19,686 nt of DNA from assembly GCA_036985875.1 (NCBI GenBank), contig BTQM01000013.1, positions 1 to 19,686 of the forward strand, in the 5' to 3' direction. The notes beneath the pieces were generated by a model that had not been told where the DNA came from, made no database searches, and was given only the letters and a program-made list of their open reading frames with translations. The position numbers were made by a program, and so were the translations under genes. Positions 6,575-13,164 of this stretch are shown piece after piece; the stretch's first letter is position 1; every line of letters starts with the position of its first letter. Source of the stretch: BTQM01 sp036985875 (lineage in GTDB: Bacteria; Patescibacteriota; Minisyncoccia; Phycocordibacterales; UBA1539).

Positions 6575-6656
6575 TGCCCGGGGTGGGAATCGAACCCACA
6601 TCCCGTAAGGGACAACATTTTAAGTGTTGCGCGTATACCAATTCCGCCACCCGGGC
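6575..6656 (-). tRNA. tRNA-Leu(TAA)
   Basis: Class II tRNA: acceptor GCCCGGG/CCCGGGC, anticodon stem CAACA/TGTTG around CTTAAAA (anticodon TAA), long variable arm TCCCTTACGGGA, T arm GTGGG-TTCGATT-CCCAC. Discriminator A, no encoded CCA. It is only 4 nt from tRNA-Lys, so the two are surely co-transcribed. Confidence 0.93.
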
Positions 6657-6704
6657 ACTGTCTTACTTTAAAAAATGTAAAAAGGTCTGCGTCGTACCAT
6701 CATG

Positions 6705-6776
6705 AGGCCCGGGGGGGAATCGAACCCCCGCATAGCGGTTTTGCAAACCGTTGCGTTACCACTTCGCCACCGAGCC
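6705..6776 (-). tRNA. tRNA-Cys(GCA)
   Basis: Acceptor GGCTCGG/CCGGGCC with one G-T pair, anticodon loop TTGCAAA (anticodon GCA), T arm GGGGG-TTCGATT-CCCCC, and discriminator T (U73, the identity base of tRNA-Cys). No encoded CCA. It follows rbfA by 28 nt, so the four tRNAs may be read through from the infB-rbfA transcript. Confidence 0.92.
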
Positions 6777-6804
6777 GATACCACCGGAGAATCCAATATA
6801 TATT

Positions 6805-7128
6805 TTACTGATTTTTTGAGAGCTCGTCAATTTTTTGTCTATTTTTCTCGCCAAGGTCTATTTGGATATCAATGAATGGGAGAACCTTTAATCTCGTATG
6901 TGACTTCAGGTAATCCCTAAGGTCAGTTCGTTTCCTTTTCACAAATTTCAACACCACCTCTTCTTTGTCTTCAGGTAGAACGCTTATGAAGACCGTCGCT
7001 TTCCTTAGGTCGGGCGAGATCCTACAATTCGTAACCGTTATTAGGGATTGCCTCCCGGATTCTATTTGTAAAAATTGCGCGGTAATCCTTTTTAAAACCT
7101 CAGCTACCTTTTCTTGCCTCAACGTCAT
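6805..7128 (-). CDS. rbfA: Ribosome-binding factor A
   Basis: A 107-residue KH-like protein. The pattern RQEKVAEVLKRITAQFLQ, ITVTNCRISPDLRKATVFISVLP and a C-terminal LPFIDIQIDLGEKNRQKIDELS are typical of RbfA, which binds the 30S subunit during late 16S rRNA maturation. The length is slightly short of the usual 115-130 residues; the variable C-terminal extension is missing. It lies 55 nt downstream of infB, the classic infB-rbfA order, and upstream of a tRNA cluster. Confidence 0.93.
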   Translation of the reverse strand: MTLRQEKVAEVLKRITAQFLQIESGRQSLITVTNCRISPDLRKATVFISVLPEDKEEVVLKFVKRKRTDLRDYLKSHTRLKVLPFIDIQIDLGEKNRQKIDELSKNQ

Positions 7129-7183
7129 AAATTTTATGGGATATTTTTAGACTTACGTGGAAGATTTTATGTAAAAGCACCTG

Positions 7184-8710
7184 CTATCTTACAACGGTAA
7201 TAATGGCCTCTATCATGTCCCCCGGCGATATTTCAACACGAGACTCGATCATGGCGCCAAATTCGTTTCCCTCTTCAACCTTATCCGTCTTTATCTTTTG
7301 TTGCTGCAGCTCCAAGATCCCCCCCATACCTATTTCGTTCCCCCTTCTTGTAATTTTTACGTTCGCTTTTCTCTGAAGAGTTCCTTCGGCAACCTTACCG
7401 CCCACCACTTGTTTGTTTTTCGTGCGACTGAACACTTTTATAATCTTCGCTTTCCCCGTGACTTCTTCCACGGTGACTTTCGGGATTCTCTTTTTCCACT
7501 CTTCCGTGAGCCACTCTGTGAGCTTATATATGACATCAAAGGTCTTTATCGTAATCCCGAATTTTCCAGCGATATCTAGTGCGCTCTTGTCTATCTTTAC
7601 ATTAAATCCGAGTACAATGGGGTTTAACGTGCCAGATGCAAGTTTTATATCATTTTCACTGATGTTTCCCACGCCTTTGTGTATGATTTTTAACTGTATG
7701 CTGTCGTGGCGAAGCTTTTCCGTTTCTTTTTCTATTGCCTCGAGGGTACCCAAGACATCGGTTTTTATAACGAGAGGAATTACCACTGCCTCTTCTTTGA
7801 TTTCCATCGCTATTGGCGCGACCTTCTTCGACGTTCGTCCTTCCAAATATTTTTTCGTGTGCCGTTCCGCCTCTTTTTTCGTTGCGCATGAAGTGAACGT
7901 TGATCCTACTTTAGGTGTGTTGTTCCAACCGAACACTCGCACTGGGGAGGAGAACGATGCCTCTCCTATTGCTTTCCCCAAGAAATTTTCAAAAATACGC
8001 ACGGGAGAAAAACTCTCTTCCGCTACCACACATACGCCCCTTTTTAAGACACCGTTTTTTATGATAAGCGTTGCTGCGATCCCCCTTTTTGCATCCATGT
8101 GTGATTCAATAACGATTCCCTCCACCTCGGCGCGAGGGTCGCCCGTGAGTCCCTCCATTTCCGCGACAAGAAGCATCATATCAAGAAGCTCACTTACTCC
8201 TTCACCCGTTTTTGCGGATATGGGAATATAAGGGATATCACCCCCGTATCCTTCAAGATATATCTTGTTTTCCGAGAGATCTTGCTTCGTCCTCTCCACA
8301 TCCGCTGCGGGTTTGTCTATCTTGTTGATTGCCACGATGAAAGGGATACCGGCCTTTTTAATGGAAGCAAACGCTTCTTTTGTCTGTTGTTTAACTCCGT
8401 CTTCCGCGGACACGACGAGTATAGCTATGTCCGCAACCGTTGCTCCGCGGGATCTCATGCGCGAAAATGCTTCGTGTCCAGGTGTGTCAAGGAACGTGAT
8501 TTGTTGAGATGTGCCACTCTCCGTTATGTGTTCTACCTCATAGGCGGAGAGATGCTGTGTGATACCGCCGGATTCTCCCCCCACTATGTTGCTCTTTCTT
8601 ATGTAGTCCAAAAGCGCGGATTTGCCATGGTCAATATGCCCCATTATAACAATAATGGGGGAGCGGGGGACGACACTACTATTTTTTTGTTTATCGTCTT
8701 TTTCCGGCAT
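7184..8710 (-). CDS. infB: Translation initiation factor IF-2 (short form)
   Basis: A 508-residue GTPase that brings initiator tRNA to the 30S subunit. The G domain has G1 GHIDHGKS (24-31, with Ile where Val is usual), G2 GGITQHLSAYEV, G3 DTPGHEAF (75-82), G4 NKID (129-132) and a G5 SAKTGEG. Domains II, III and the C-terminal barrel follow, ending with a tRNA-binding beta-barrel region (KVAEGTLQRKANVKI). The long N-terminal region of most bacterial IF-2 is absent; the G domain begins after only about 20 residues, as in other reduced genomes. The ATG at 8710 has no Shine-Dalgarno site. It is followed by rbfA. Confidence 0.96.
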   Translation of the reverse strand: MPEKDDKQKNSSVVPRSPIIVIMGHIDHGKSALLDYIRKSNIVGGESGGITQHLSAYEVEHITESGTSQQITFLDTPGHEAFSRMRSRGATVADIAILVVSAEDGVKQQTKEAFASIKKAGIPFIVAINKIDKPAADVERTKQDLSENKIYLEGYGGDIPYIPISAKTGEGVSELLDMMLLVAEMEGLTGDPRAEVEGIVIESHMDAKRGIAATLIIKNGVLKRGVCVVAEESFSPVRIFENFLGKAIGEASFSSPVRVFGWNNTPKVGSTFTSCATKKEAERHTKKYLEGRTSKKVAPIAMEIKEEAVVIPLVIKTDVLGTLEAIEKETEKLRHDSIQLKIIHKGVGNISENDIKLASGTLNPIVLGFNVKIDKSALDIAGKFGITIKTFDVIYKLTEWLTEEWKKRIPKVTVEEVTGKAKIIKVFSRTKNKQVVGGKVAEGTLQRKANVKITRRGNEIGMGGILELQQQKIKTDKVEEGNEFGAMIESRVEISPGDMIEAIITVVR

Positions 8711-8782
8711 GTTGTTTGGGATACAATAAAAAATGCGTGGACGAACGCGCCTGATCTTCGATTTCTAATCCCCACACTCCTT

Positions 8783-9235
8783 TTAAGAAATCTTCGCTTT
8801 TTTGAGTACGTCTTTTTCCTCTTTTGACAGCTCGTACTCGGAAGAGTGATTTTTTATGGGCTTCGCAAAAATGCCCACCCGTTCTCGTGCGTATAAACTC
8901 GAAATTACCACACCGTCCCCCTCCTCGTTTAGAAAGGCAGTGGCGAAGCTTTGATTGCCTCCCTCATCAAAAGCGCTAAACCTTAGCGTGTCAATTCCCT
9001 GGACGCTTTTTCGCAGCCGCCTCTCAATATCCTCAAGGCGACCCTTGGTTTCTTTGTGGATATTTTCTGACGTTTGGACGTCGGCTCGGACACGCAAAAT
9101 CGTATCTTCCAGACTTTTGCCGCCCTTCCCCGCCAATAGGCGCTTTATTCGGACCTCAAGCCGTATGATCCATGCGATCAGGAGTGCCAATATTCCCAAA
9201 AGAATGTACAGTATTGTAATAGCGTCTATTGTCAT
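8783..9235 (-). CDS. DUF4446-like single-pass membrane protein
   Basis: A 150-residue protein. The ATG at 9235 (MTIDAITILYILLG) is chosen because it opens a membrane helix (about 5-27) and lies 10 nt after a -10 box; the longer frame runs antisense into the cysteine desulfurase. After the helix comes a charged coiled-coil region (about 30-85) with ENIHKETKGRLEDIERRLRK, then a compact domain with LRFSAFDEGGNQSFATAFLN and GVVISSLYARERVGIFAKPI, features I recognise from the DUF4446 family. The function of the family is unknown. It precedes infB by 72 nt and is divergent from the cysteine desulfurase, sharing its promoter region. Confidence 0.82.
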   Translation of the reverse strand: MTIDAITILYILLGILALLIAWIIRLEVRIKRLLAGKGGKSLEDTILRVRADVQTSENIHKETKGRLEDIERRLRKSVQGIDTLRFSAFDEGGNQSFATAFLNEEGDGVVISSLYARERVGIFAKPIKNHSSEYELSKEEKDVLKKAKIS

Positions 9236-9245
9236 ACGAACAGAC

Positions 9246-9274
9246 AGTATACAACAAGGACATGCTTTTTGCAA
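9246..9274 (-). promoter_or_regulatory. Promoter of the DUF4446-like gene, sharing its -35 with the divergent gene
   Basis: Minus strand: TTGCAA (9274-9269), exactly 17 nt, TATACT (9251-9246). The start codon at 9235 follows after 10 nt, so the leader is about 4 nt or absent. Confidence 0.65.
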
Positions 9275-9280
9275 AAGCAT
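9262..9280. repeat. Palindrome between divergent promoters
   Basis: ATGCTTTT-TGC-AAAAGCAT, 8-bp arms with a 3-nt centre, centred on the TTGCAA hexamer used as -35 by both promoters. It could be an operator or simply the result of the shared -35. Confidence 0.6.
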
Positions 9281-9296
9281 ACAAACGGCGTACAAT
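9269..9296 (+). promoter_or_regulatory. Promoter of the cysteine desulfurase gene, probably leaderless
   Basis: TTGCAA (9269-9274), 16 nt, TACAAT (9291-9296), then only 7 nt to the ATG at 9304. The -35 is the same six bases used, on the other strand, by the DUF4446-like gene. Confidence 0.6.
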
Positions 9297-9303
9297 ATAG
9301 GGA

Positions 9304-10488
9304 ATGAAGCGTATTTATTTAGACCACGCGGCGGCAACGCCTCTTGATAGCAGGGTAAGGCGAGCGATGACGCCATTTTTTGATATACATTTCGGTAATC
9401 CGAGTGCGCTGTATGAAGAAGGCCTCGTGGTAAAAGAGGCGGTGGAGGGCGCGCGTGGCAAGATCGCGAAGTTCCTCCACGCGCACTCTGACGAGATCGT
9501 GTTCACGGGAAGCGGGACAGAATCCGACAATTTAGCGATTCTTGGCGTGGTCAAATCTTGGCAAGGCCTGACCTTGCCCAAGGGAGGTGCGAAGAAATCA
9601 CACATTGTTACGAGCGTTATTGAACATCCGGCTGTTTTGAATGTTTGCAAATCGCTTGAAAAAGAAGGGGTGGATGTTACTTATGTTGGTGTGAACGAGG
9701 AAGGGATCGTTGACCCAAAAGAAGTGAAAGAAGCGCTTCGGAAAGAGACGATCCTCGTGTCCATCATGTATGCCAACAATGAGATCGGCACGATCCAGCC
9801 GGTACGTGAGATTGCGAAGATCATACGCGGGTGGAAAAAACAGCATGGCGGGGAATATCCATTTTTTCATACTGATGCGTGCCAAGCGGCAAATTATCTT
9901 GACATGAACGTTCTGCGTCTCGGAGTTGACCTGCTGACCATCAATGGCTCAAAAATTTATGGACCGAAAGGCGTTGGCGCACTGTATGTAAAAAGGGAAA
10001 CGCGCATTGCTCCTGTCACACGCGGTGGCGGACAGGAATTCGGACTGCGTAGCGGCACTGAGAATGTACCGGGTATCGTCGGGCTTGCGGAGGCGCTTTG
10101 CGTGGCGGAAAAGATGAAAAAGAAAGAAATCGTTCGGTTAACCGAATTACGCGATTATTTTATAAAGGATCTTCTTTATAAAATTCCGGAGAGCATTTTG
10201 AATGGTGATGAGAAAGAGCGCTTACCCAATAACATCAATGTCTCCATTCCAAATATAGACAGCGAGCAGTTGGTGATTGAACTTGATGCGAAGGGGGTAT
10301 CAGCAAGCGCGGCAAGTGCGTGCAAGAGCAGGAGCCAGGAGTCCTCGTATGTTATTATGGCGCTAGAGAGAAAACCGCTTCAGAGCGAGGGCAGCGTACG
10401 ATTTAGTCTGGGCAGAGAAACGAAGAAGAAAGACATTGGCCATGTTTTGAAAGTACTGCCCGGCATTATAAAAAAAATACAAGTTTAA
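9304..10488 (+). CDS. Cysteine desulfurase (NifS/IscS class V aminotransferase family)
   Basis: A 394-residue PLP enzyme that takes sulfur from cysteine for iron-sulfur clusters and tRNA thiolation. Visible motifs: YLDHAAATPLD at the start, EIVFTGSGTESDN, EHPA (H108), the PLP-side TDACQA (D191), the Schiff-base Lys in NGSKIYGPKGVGALY (K217; Ser replaces the common His just before it), RSGTEN, and the catalytic loop SASAASACKSRSQESSYV with C340. Length and motifs fit an active IscS/NifS-type enzyme. No IscU or other cluster gene adjoins it. It is divergent from the DUF4446-like gene and is followed after 35 nt by superoxide dismutase. Confidence 0.95.
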   Translation: MKRIYLDHAAATPLDSRVRRAMTPFFDIHFGNPSALYEEGLVVKEAVEGARGKIAKFLHAHSDEIVFTGSGTESDNLAILGVVKSWQGLTLPKGGAKKSHIVTSVIEHPAVLNVCKSLEKEGVDVTYVGVNEEGIVDPKEVKEALRKETILVSIMYANNEIGTIQPVREIAKIIRGWKKQHGGEYPFFHTDACQAANYLDMNVLRLGVDLLTINGSKIYGPKGVGALYVKRETRIAPVTRGGGQEFGLRSGTENVPGIVGLAEALCVAEKMKKKEIVRLTELRDYFIKDLLYKIPESILNGDEKERLPNNINVSIPNIDSEQLVIELDAKGVSASAASACKSRSQESSYVIMALERKPLQSEGSVRFSLGRETKKKDIGHVLKVLPGIIKKIQV

Positions 10489-10499
10489 ATATTTAATAA

Positions 10500-10533
10500 T
10501 TTCAGCCATAGGCTGATCAGCCTATGGCTGAAA
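10500..10533. repeat. Perfect 34-nt palindrome over the superoxide dismutase start codon
   Basis: 17-bp arms with no spacer, centred between 10516 and 10517. The ATG at 10524 lies within the right arm. In RNA it would hide the start codon and the place where a Shine-Dalgarno site would be. It is not followed by a T tract on either strand, so it is a poor terminator. Confidence 0.85.
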
Positions 10534-11129
10534 AAATAAAAACATTTATGTATAAAGCGAAAAATTATGAGCACTTACTCGGAATGCAAGGATTTTCCGA
10601 CGAACTCCTCAAGAATCATTTCAAGCTCTACGAGGGGTATGTTACCAACATGAACAAGCTGAATGATATCCTGATTGCGATGGAAAAGGACGACAAGTGG
10701 AGTGTGCCGGAATTTGCGGAGCTCAACCGGAGACTTGGCTGGGAGTGGGACGGTATGCGGTTGCACGAGCTTTACTTCGGCAACATGGGCAAAGATGTGA
10801 GGAAGTTGGAGGAAGGTTCGAAGTTATATGAAAAAATTGTTGCTGAGTGGGGCTCGTACGAAATGTGGGAAAAGGATTTCCGCGCAATGGGCGCGATGCG
10901 CGGCATAGGATGGGTTATCCTTTATTATGACAAGCCTGCGGAGCGGCTCTTTAACATATGGATAAACGAGCATGACTCGGGGCACCTTGTCGGTGCGGTG
11001 CCACTTTTGGTAATGGATGTGTTTGAGCACGCGTTTATACTGGATTATGGATTGAATCGCGGTGGCTACATTGAGAGTTTCATGAACGCGATTGATTGGA
11101 GTGAGGGCGCGGAAAGGTTGAAAGGATAA
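10524..11129 (+). CDS. Superoxide dismutase, Fe/Mn family
   Basis: A 201-residue enzyme that converts superoxide to peroxide and oxygen. Probable metal ligands by pattern are H32 (LLKNHFKLYEGYV), H81 (MRLHELYFGNM), D165 and H169 (LLVMDVFEHAFILDYG). The segment after H32 is one residue shorter than in E. coli SodB and lacks its HH pair, so substrate-gating residues differ; Fe versus Mn cannot be decided. The first ATG (10524) lies in a palindrome; an internal ATG at 10548 (MYKAKNYEHLLG) would also give a full catalytic domain. It sits 35 nt after the cysteine desulfurase and would feed peroxide to the peroxiredoxin further along the window. Confidence 0.9.
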   Translation: MAEKIKTFMYKAKNYEHLLGMQGFSDELLKNHFKLYEGYVTNMNKLNDILIAMEKDDKWSVPEFAELNRRLGWEWDGMRLHELYFGNMGKDVRKLEEGSKLYEKIVAEWGSYEMWEKDFRAMGAMRGIGWVILYYDKPAERLFNIWINEHDSGHLVGAVPLLVMDVFEHAFILDYGLNRGGYIESFMNAIDWSEGAERLKG

Positions 11130-11178
11130 AGCAAGTATAGTAGTGTTTGTGGGTATTGTTTTGCAAGGAGGATATCTT

Positions 11179-11493
11179 ATGCCCTTGGTAATACTTAAAG
11201 GCGTTGACCATATCTACGAATTTGACATAGACAAAAGGGATGATGAAGAGCTTTCGCAAGACTTGAGTAAGTCCGTATCGCATATCGCTTTTCCGATCCT
11301 TATTGTTCCATGGCAGACAGATAGTTCGGGCTCGTCACTCTTCGTTGCTGGCAATAAAGAAGAGCTTGATATGTGTGTAAAAGAGGCACTATACGTTGCC
11401 GAGTACTCAAATCCCCCTCGTGTCCATCTATTTAGTCGAAACGGGTGGGGGGATTGGTGGTTAGGTGTTTCGGGAGAACTCTCAAGGAAGTAA
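11179..11493 (+). CDS. Small protein of unknown function
   Basis: A 104-residue soluble protein with no motif I recognise. The ATG at 11179 is set by AGGAGG 7 nt upstream. It begins with a short strand-turn-strand (MPLVILKGVDHIYEFDID), has a charged helix (KRDDEELSQDLSKSV) and ends with an aromatic-rich region (NGWGDWWLGVSGE). No signal peptide or membrane segment. A TATAGT at 11136-11141 may be part of its promoter. It is about 100 nt before the winged-helix-like gene and also has a strong ribosome site, so the two may be related in regulation. Confidence 0.65.
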   Translation: MPLVILKGVDHIYEFDIDKRDDEELSQDLSKSVSHIAFPILIVPWQTDSSGSSLFVAGNKEELDMCVKEALYVAEYSNPPRVHLFSRNGWGDWWLGVSGELSRK

Positions 11494-11522
11494 TATGCGC
11501 AGGGGAGGTACCACACGAAAAT

Positions 11523-11551
11523 TTGACAATCGTTGCATAATGTGCAATCAT
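11523..11551 (+). promoter_or_regulatory. Possible promoter with an internal inverted repeat
   Basis: TTGACA (11523-11528), 17 nt, and a weak -10 AATCAT (11546-11551). Between them lies the inverted repeat TTGCA-TAATG-TGCAA (11533-11547), placed where a repressor could block polymerase. Confidence 0.4.
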
Positions 11552-11598
11552 TTCATTTGGAGACGTACTTATTCGTGTTTACGAAAGGAGGCTTTTGA

Positions 11599-11961
11599 AT
11601 GATCACAACACCATCAAACATCCTGACGGATTATCTTGTGGACAAACCCGCCAAGGATGAACGAATGCAAAATCAAAGAGTGGAGAAAGCATTGCAACTC
11701 CTCTTGCTGATTGATGAAATCGACTCGTCGGAATTTACCTTGAAGGATGTGCACGCACACATAAGTGGCGAGGAGTCTTTCCCTCCAAGCAATGGCACCC
11801 GATATAAAAAGTGCCATCTTGACTATCTGGAGTCGAAGGGATTTGTTGAAAAGAATGCGGATGGCGCGTCGTATTACATCACGCTTCAAGGGGAAGCGAG
11901 TATGAGAATGCTTCAGGATGTTTTTCCCGAAGATTGCGACGACGAAGACACGCAGTATTAA
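11599..11961 (+). CDS. Small protein with a possible winged-helix domain
   Basis: A 120-residue acidic protein with an AGGAGG ribosome site about 8 nt before the ATG. The central part reads like a winged helix: helix KALQLLLLIDEI, helix TLKDVHAHISG, a longer helix RYKKCHLDYLESKGF and a hairpin VEKNADGASYYITLQGEASM, the pattern seen when a C-terminal wing follows the recognition helix. The tail is strongly acidic (FPEDCDDEDTQY). A DNA-binding regulator is a reasonable guess but is based on secondary-structure pattern only. A terminator follows directly. Confidence 0.62.
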   Translation: MITTPSNILTDYLVDKPAKDERMQNQRVEKALQLLLLIDEIDSSEFTLKDVHAHISGEESFPPSNGTRYKKCHLDYLESKGFVEKNADGASYYITLQGEASMRMLQDVFPEDCDDEDTQY

Positions 11962-11995
11962 CTTGCCCTCTTGTAGGTTAATACCAGCTAACGCG

Positions 11996-12025
11996 CTCCC
12001 GGTCTTAAAAGACCGGGAGTTTTTT
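11996..12025 (+). terminator. Rho-independent terminator after the winged-helix-like gene
   Basis: Stem CTCCCGGTC (11996-12004) with GACCGGGAG (12011-12019), loop TTAAAA, followed by TTTTTT (12020-12025). Flanking AACGC and GCGTT can extend the pairing. Confidence 0.93.
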
Positions 12026-12070
12026 GCGTTAAAAGTTGGAATAGCGTTCTGTAACACCGCTTTTTCATTC

Positions 12071-12099
12071 TTGCTTCGCGACTTGTTATTTTGTATCAT
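12071..12099 (+). promoter_or_regulatory. Promoter of the HtrA-like gene, probably leaderless
   Basis: TTGCTT (12071-12076), 17 nt, TATCAT (12094-12099), then 7 nt to the ATG at 12107. No Shine-Dalgarno motif. Confidence 0.6.
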
Positions 12100-12106
12100 A
12101 GAGTCA

Positions 12107-13060
12107 ATGGAGCATCTTAACAAAACGCAGATAGTACTTCTGACGCTTTTGGTGAGCTTTGTCACATCTATCGCCACGGGTATCGTGACTGTAACGCTTA
12201 TGGATCAGGCGCCACCGGGTGTGACGCAGACGATCAACAGAGTTGTGGAAAAAACGATACAAGTTGTTGTTCCCGGTGAGGGCCAAAAAACAACCATCAT
12301 AACCAAAACTATTATTACGAAGGAAGAAGATCTCATTGTAAGCGCCATAGAGCAAAATACAAAAAGTATTGTCCGATTAGTCAGAGCGGTAAGTGGCGGT
12401 AAGGAGGAGTCACTTGGTATGGGAGTAGTTATCTCCGACGATGGTCTTGTTGTAACCGATAAGGCAAAGATGGCGGGAGCGGACGGCAACCTCTTTGCGC
12501 TCTATGGCAGCCGCTTAATTCCGATAGAAATAGTATATAAGGACAGCGAAGACTTTGTGATCGTAAAGATGGACTTGGCATATTCCGCCACAGAAAAGCC
12601 GTCAAACGAGAGTGACGGAGAGTCTGGTGAAATATCAAAGGAAGAAGAAAAACTTACTCTTGCGTCTGCTGCCTTGGCCGACTCGGATAGCATAAAACTT
12701 GGACAAACCATTATCGTGCTGGGTGGAGAGAATGGTGCCACGGTCTTTATAGGCATTGTATCTCGTTTGGATACTGAAACGGTTGCCGAAGGAGAGGGCG
12801 ATGCAACAGAGGAGCGTCTGGCGCATATAAGAACTACTGTTCCTATAGACAAAGCGAGTGTCGGCGGACCGCTGATAAATACCGACGGAGATGTTATGGG
12901 CATTAATATATTTTTGAGTGATGGGACGTTTGTCGCAGTTCCCATCAATGAGGTGAAGAGAGCGTTGGAGAGCCTCATTGATGTTGTGGTGGCCGATGAT
13001 GAAAACGGCGGTGTGCAGGAAATGACAGTGGTGTCGGAGCCCGACAGTCGATCTCTCTGA
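12107..13060 (+). CDS. Membrane-anchored trypsin-like (HtrA-type) protein, probably inactive
   Basis: A 317-residue protein; the start at 12107 follows a promoter and opens the membrane helix (about 8-32). A linker (35-75) leads to a chymotrypsin-fold domain with HtrA landmarks: LGMGVVISDDGLVVTDKAKM, SEDFVIVKMD and KASVGGPLINTDGDVMGINI. The catalytic His of the usual TNxHV is replaced (TDKAKM, 117-122), the Asp is kept (D149), and at GNSGGPL the sequence is ASVGGPL (250-256), so alignment on GGPL puts Val at the serine position. An acidic insertion (about 165-185) interrupts the domain. No PDZ domain is present. It likely binds rather than cuts proteins outside the membrane. It sits upstream of the Clp chaperone but has its own promoter. 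Confidence 0.8.
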   Translation: MEHLNKTQIVLLTLLVSFVTSIATGIVTVTLMDQAPPGVTQTINRVVEKTIQVVVPGEGQKTTIITKTIITKEEDLIVSAIEQNTKSIVRLVRAVSGGKEESLGMGVVISDDGLVVTDKAKMAGADGNLFALYGSRLIPIEIVYKDSEDFVIVKMDLAYSATEKPSNESDGESGEISKEEEKLTLASAALADSDSIKLGQTIIVLGGENGATVFIGIVSRLDTETVAEGEGDATEERLAHIRTTVPIDKASVGGPLINTDGDVMGINIFLSDGTFVAVPINEVKRALESLIDVVVADDENGGVQEMTVVSEPDSRSL

Positions 13061-13090
13061 AGACCTGACGGTATGAAATTGAATGGACGC

Positions 13091-13119
13091 TTGACTAAAA
13101 CAAATTAAAATTGTATTAT
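13091..13119 (+). promoter_or_regulatory. Sigma70-type promoter of the Clp chaperone gene
   Basis: TTGACT (13091-13096), 17 nt, TATTAT (13114-13119), about 45 nt before the ATG. No CIRCE inverted repeat or other heat-shock operator is visible. Confidence 0.72.
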
Positions 13120-13164
13120 AAGAGCAATGAACATTTTTAATATTTGATTTTTTATTTTACTACC

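Noticed and set aside
6361..6776. Repeated spacing of tRNA-like units as a CRISPR array
   Set aside because: The units are four different, well-folded tRNAs; no identical repeats or spacers and no cas genes.
7413..8231. 272-residue plus-strand frame
   Set aside because: Fully antisense to infB, whose GTPase motifs are complete; low-complexity Ser/Phe-rich translation.
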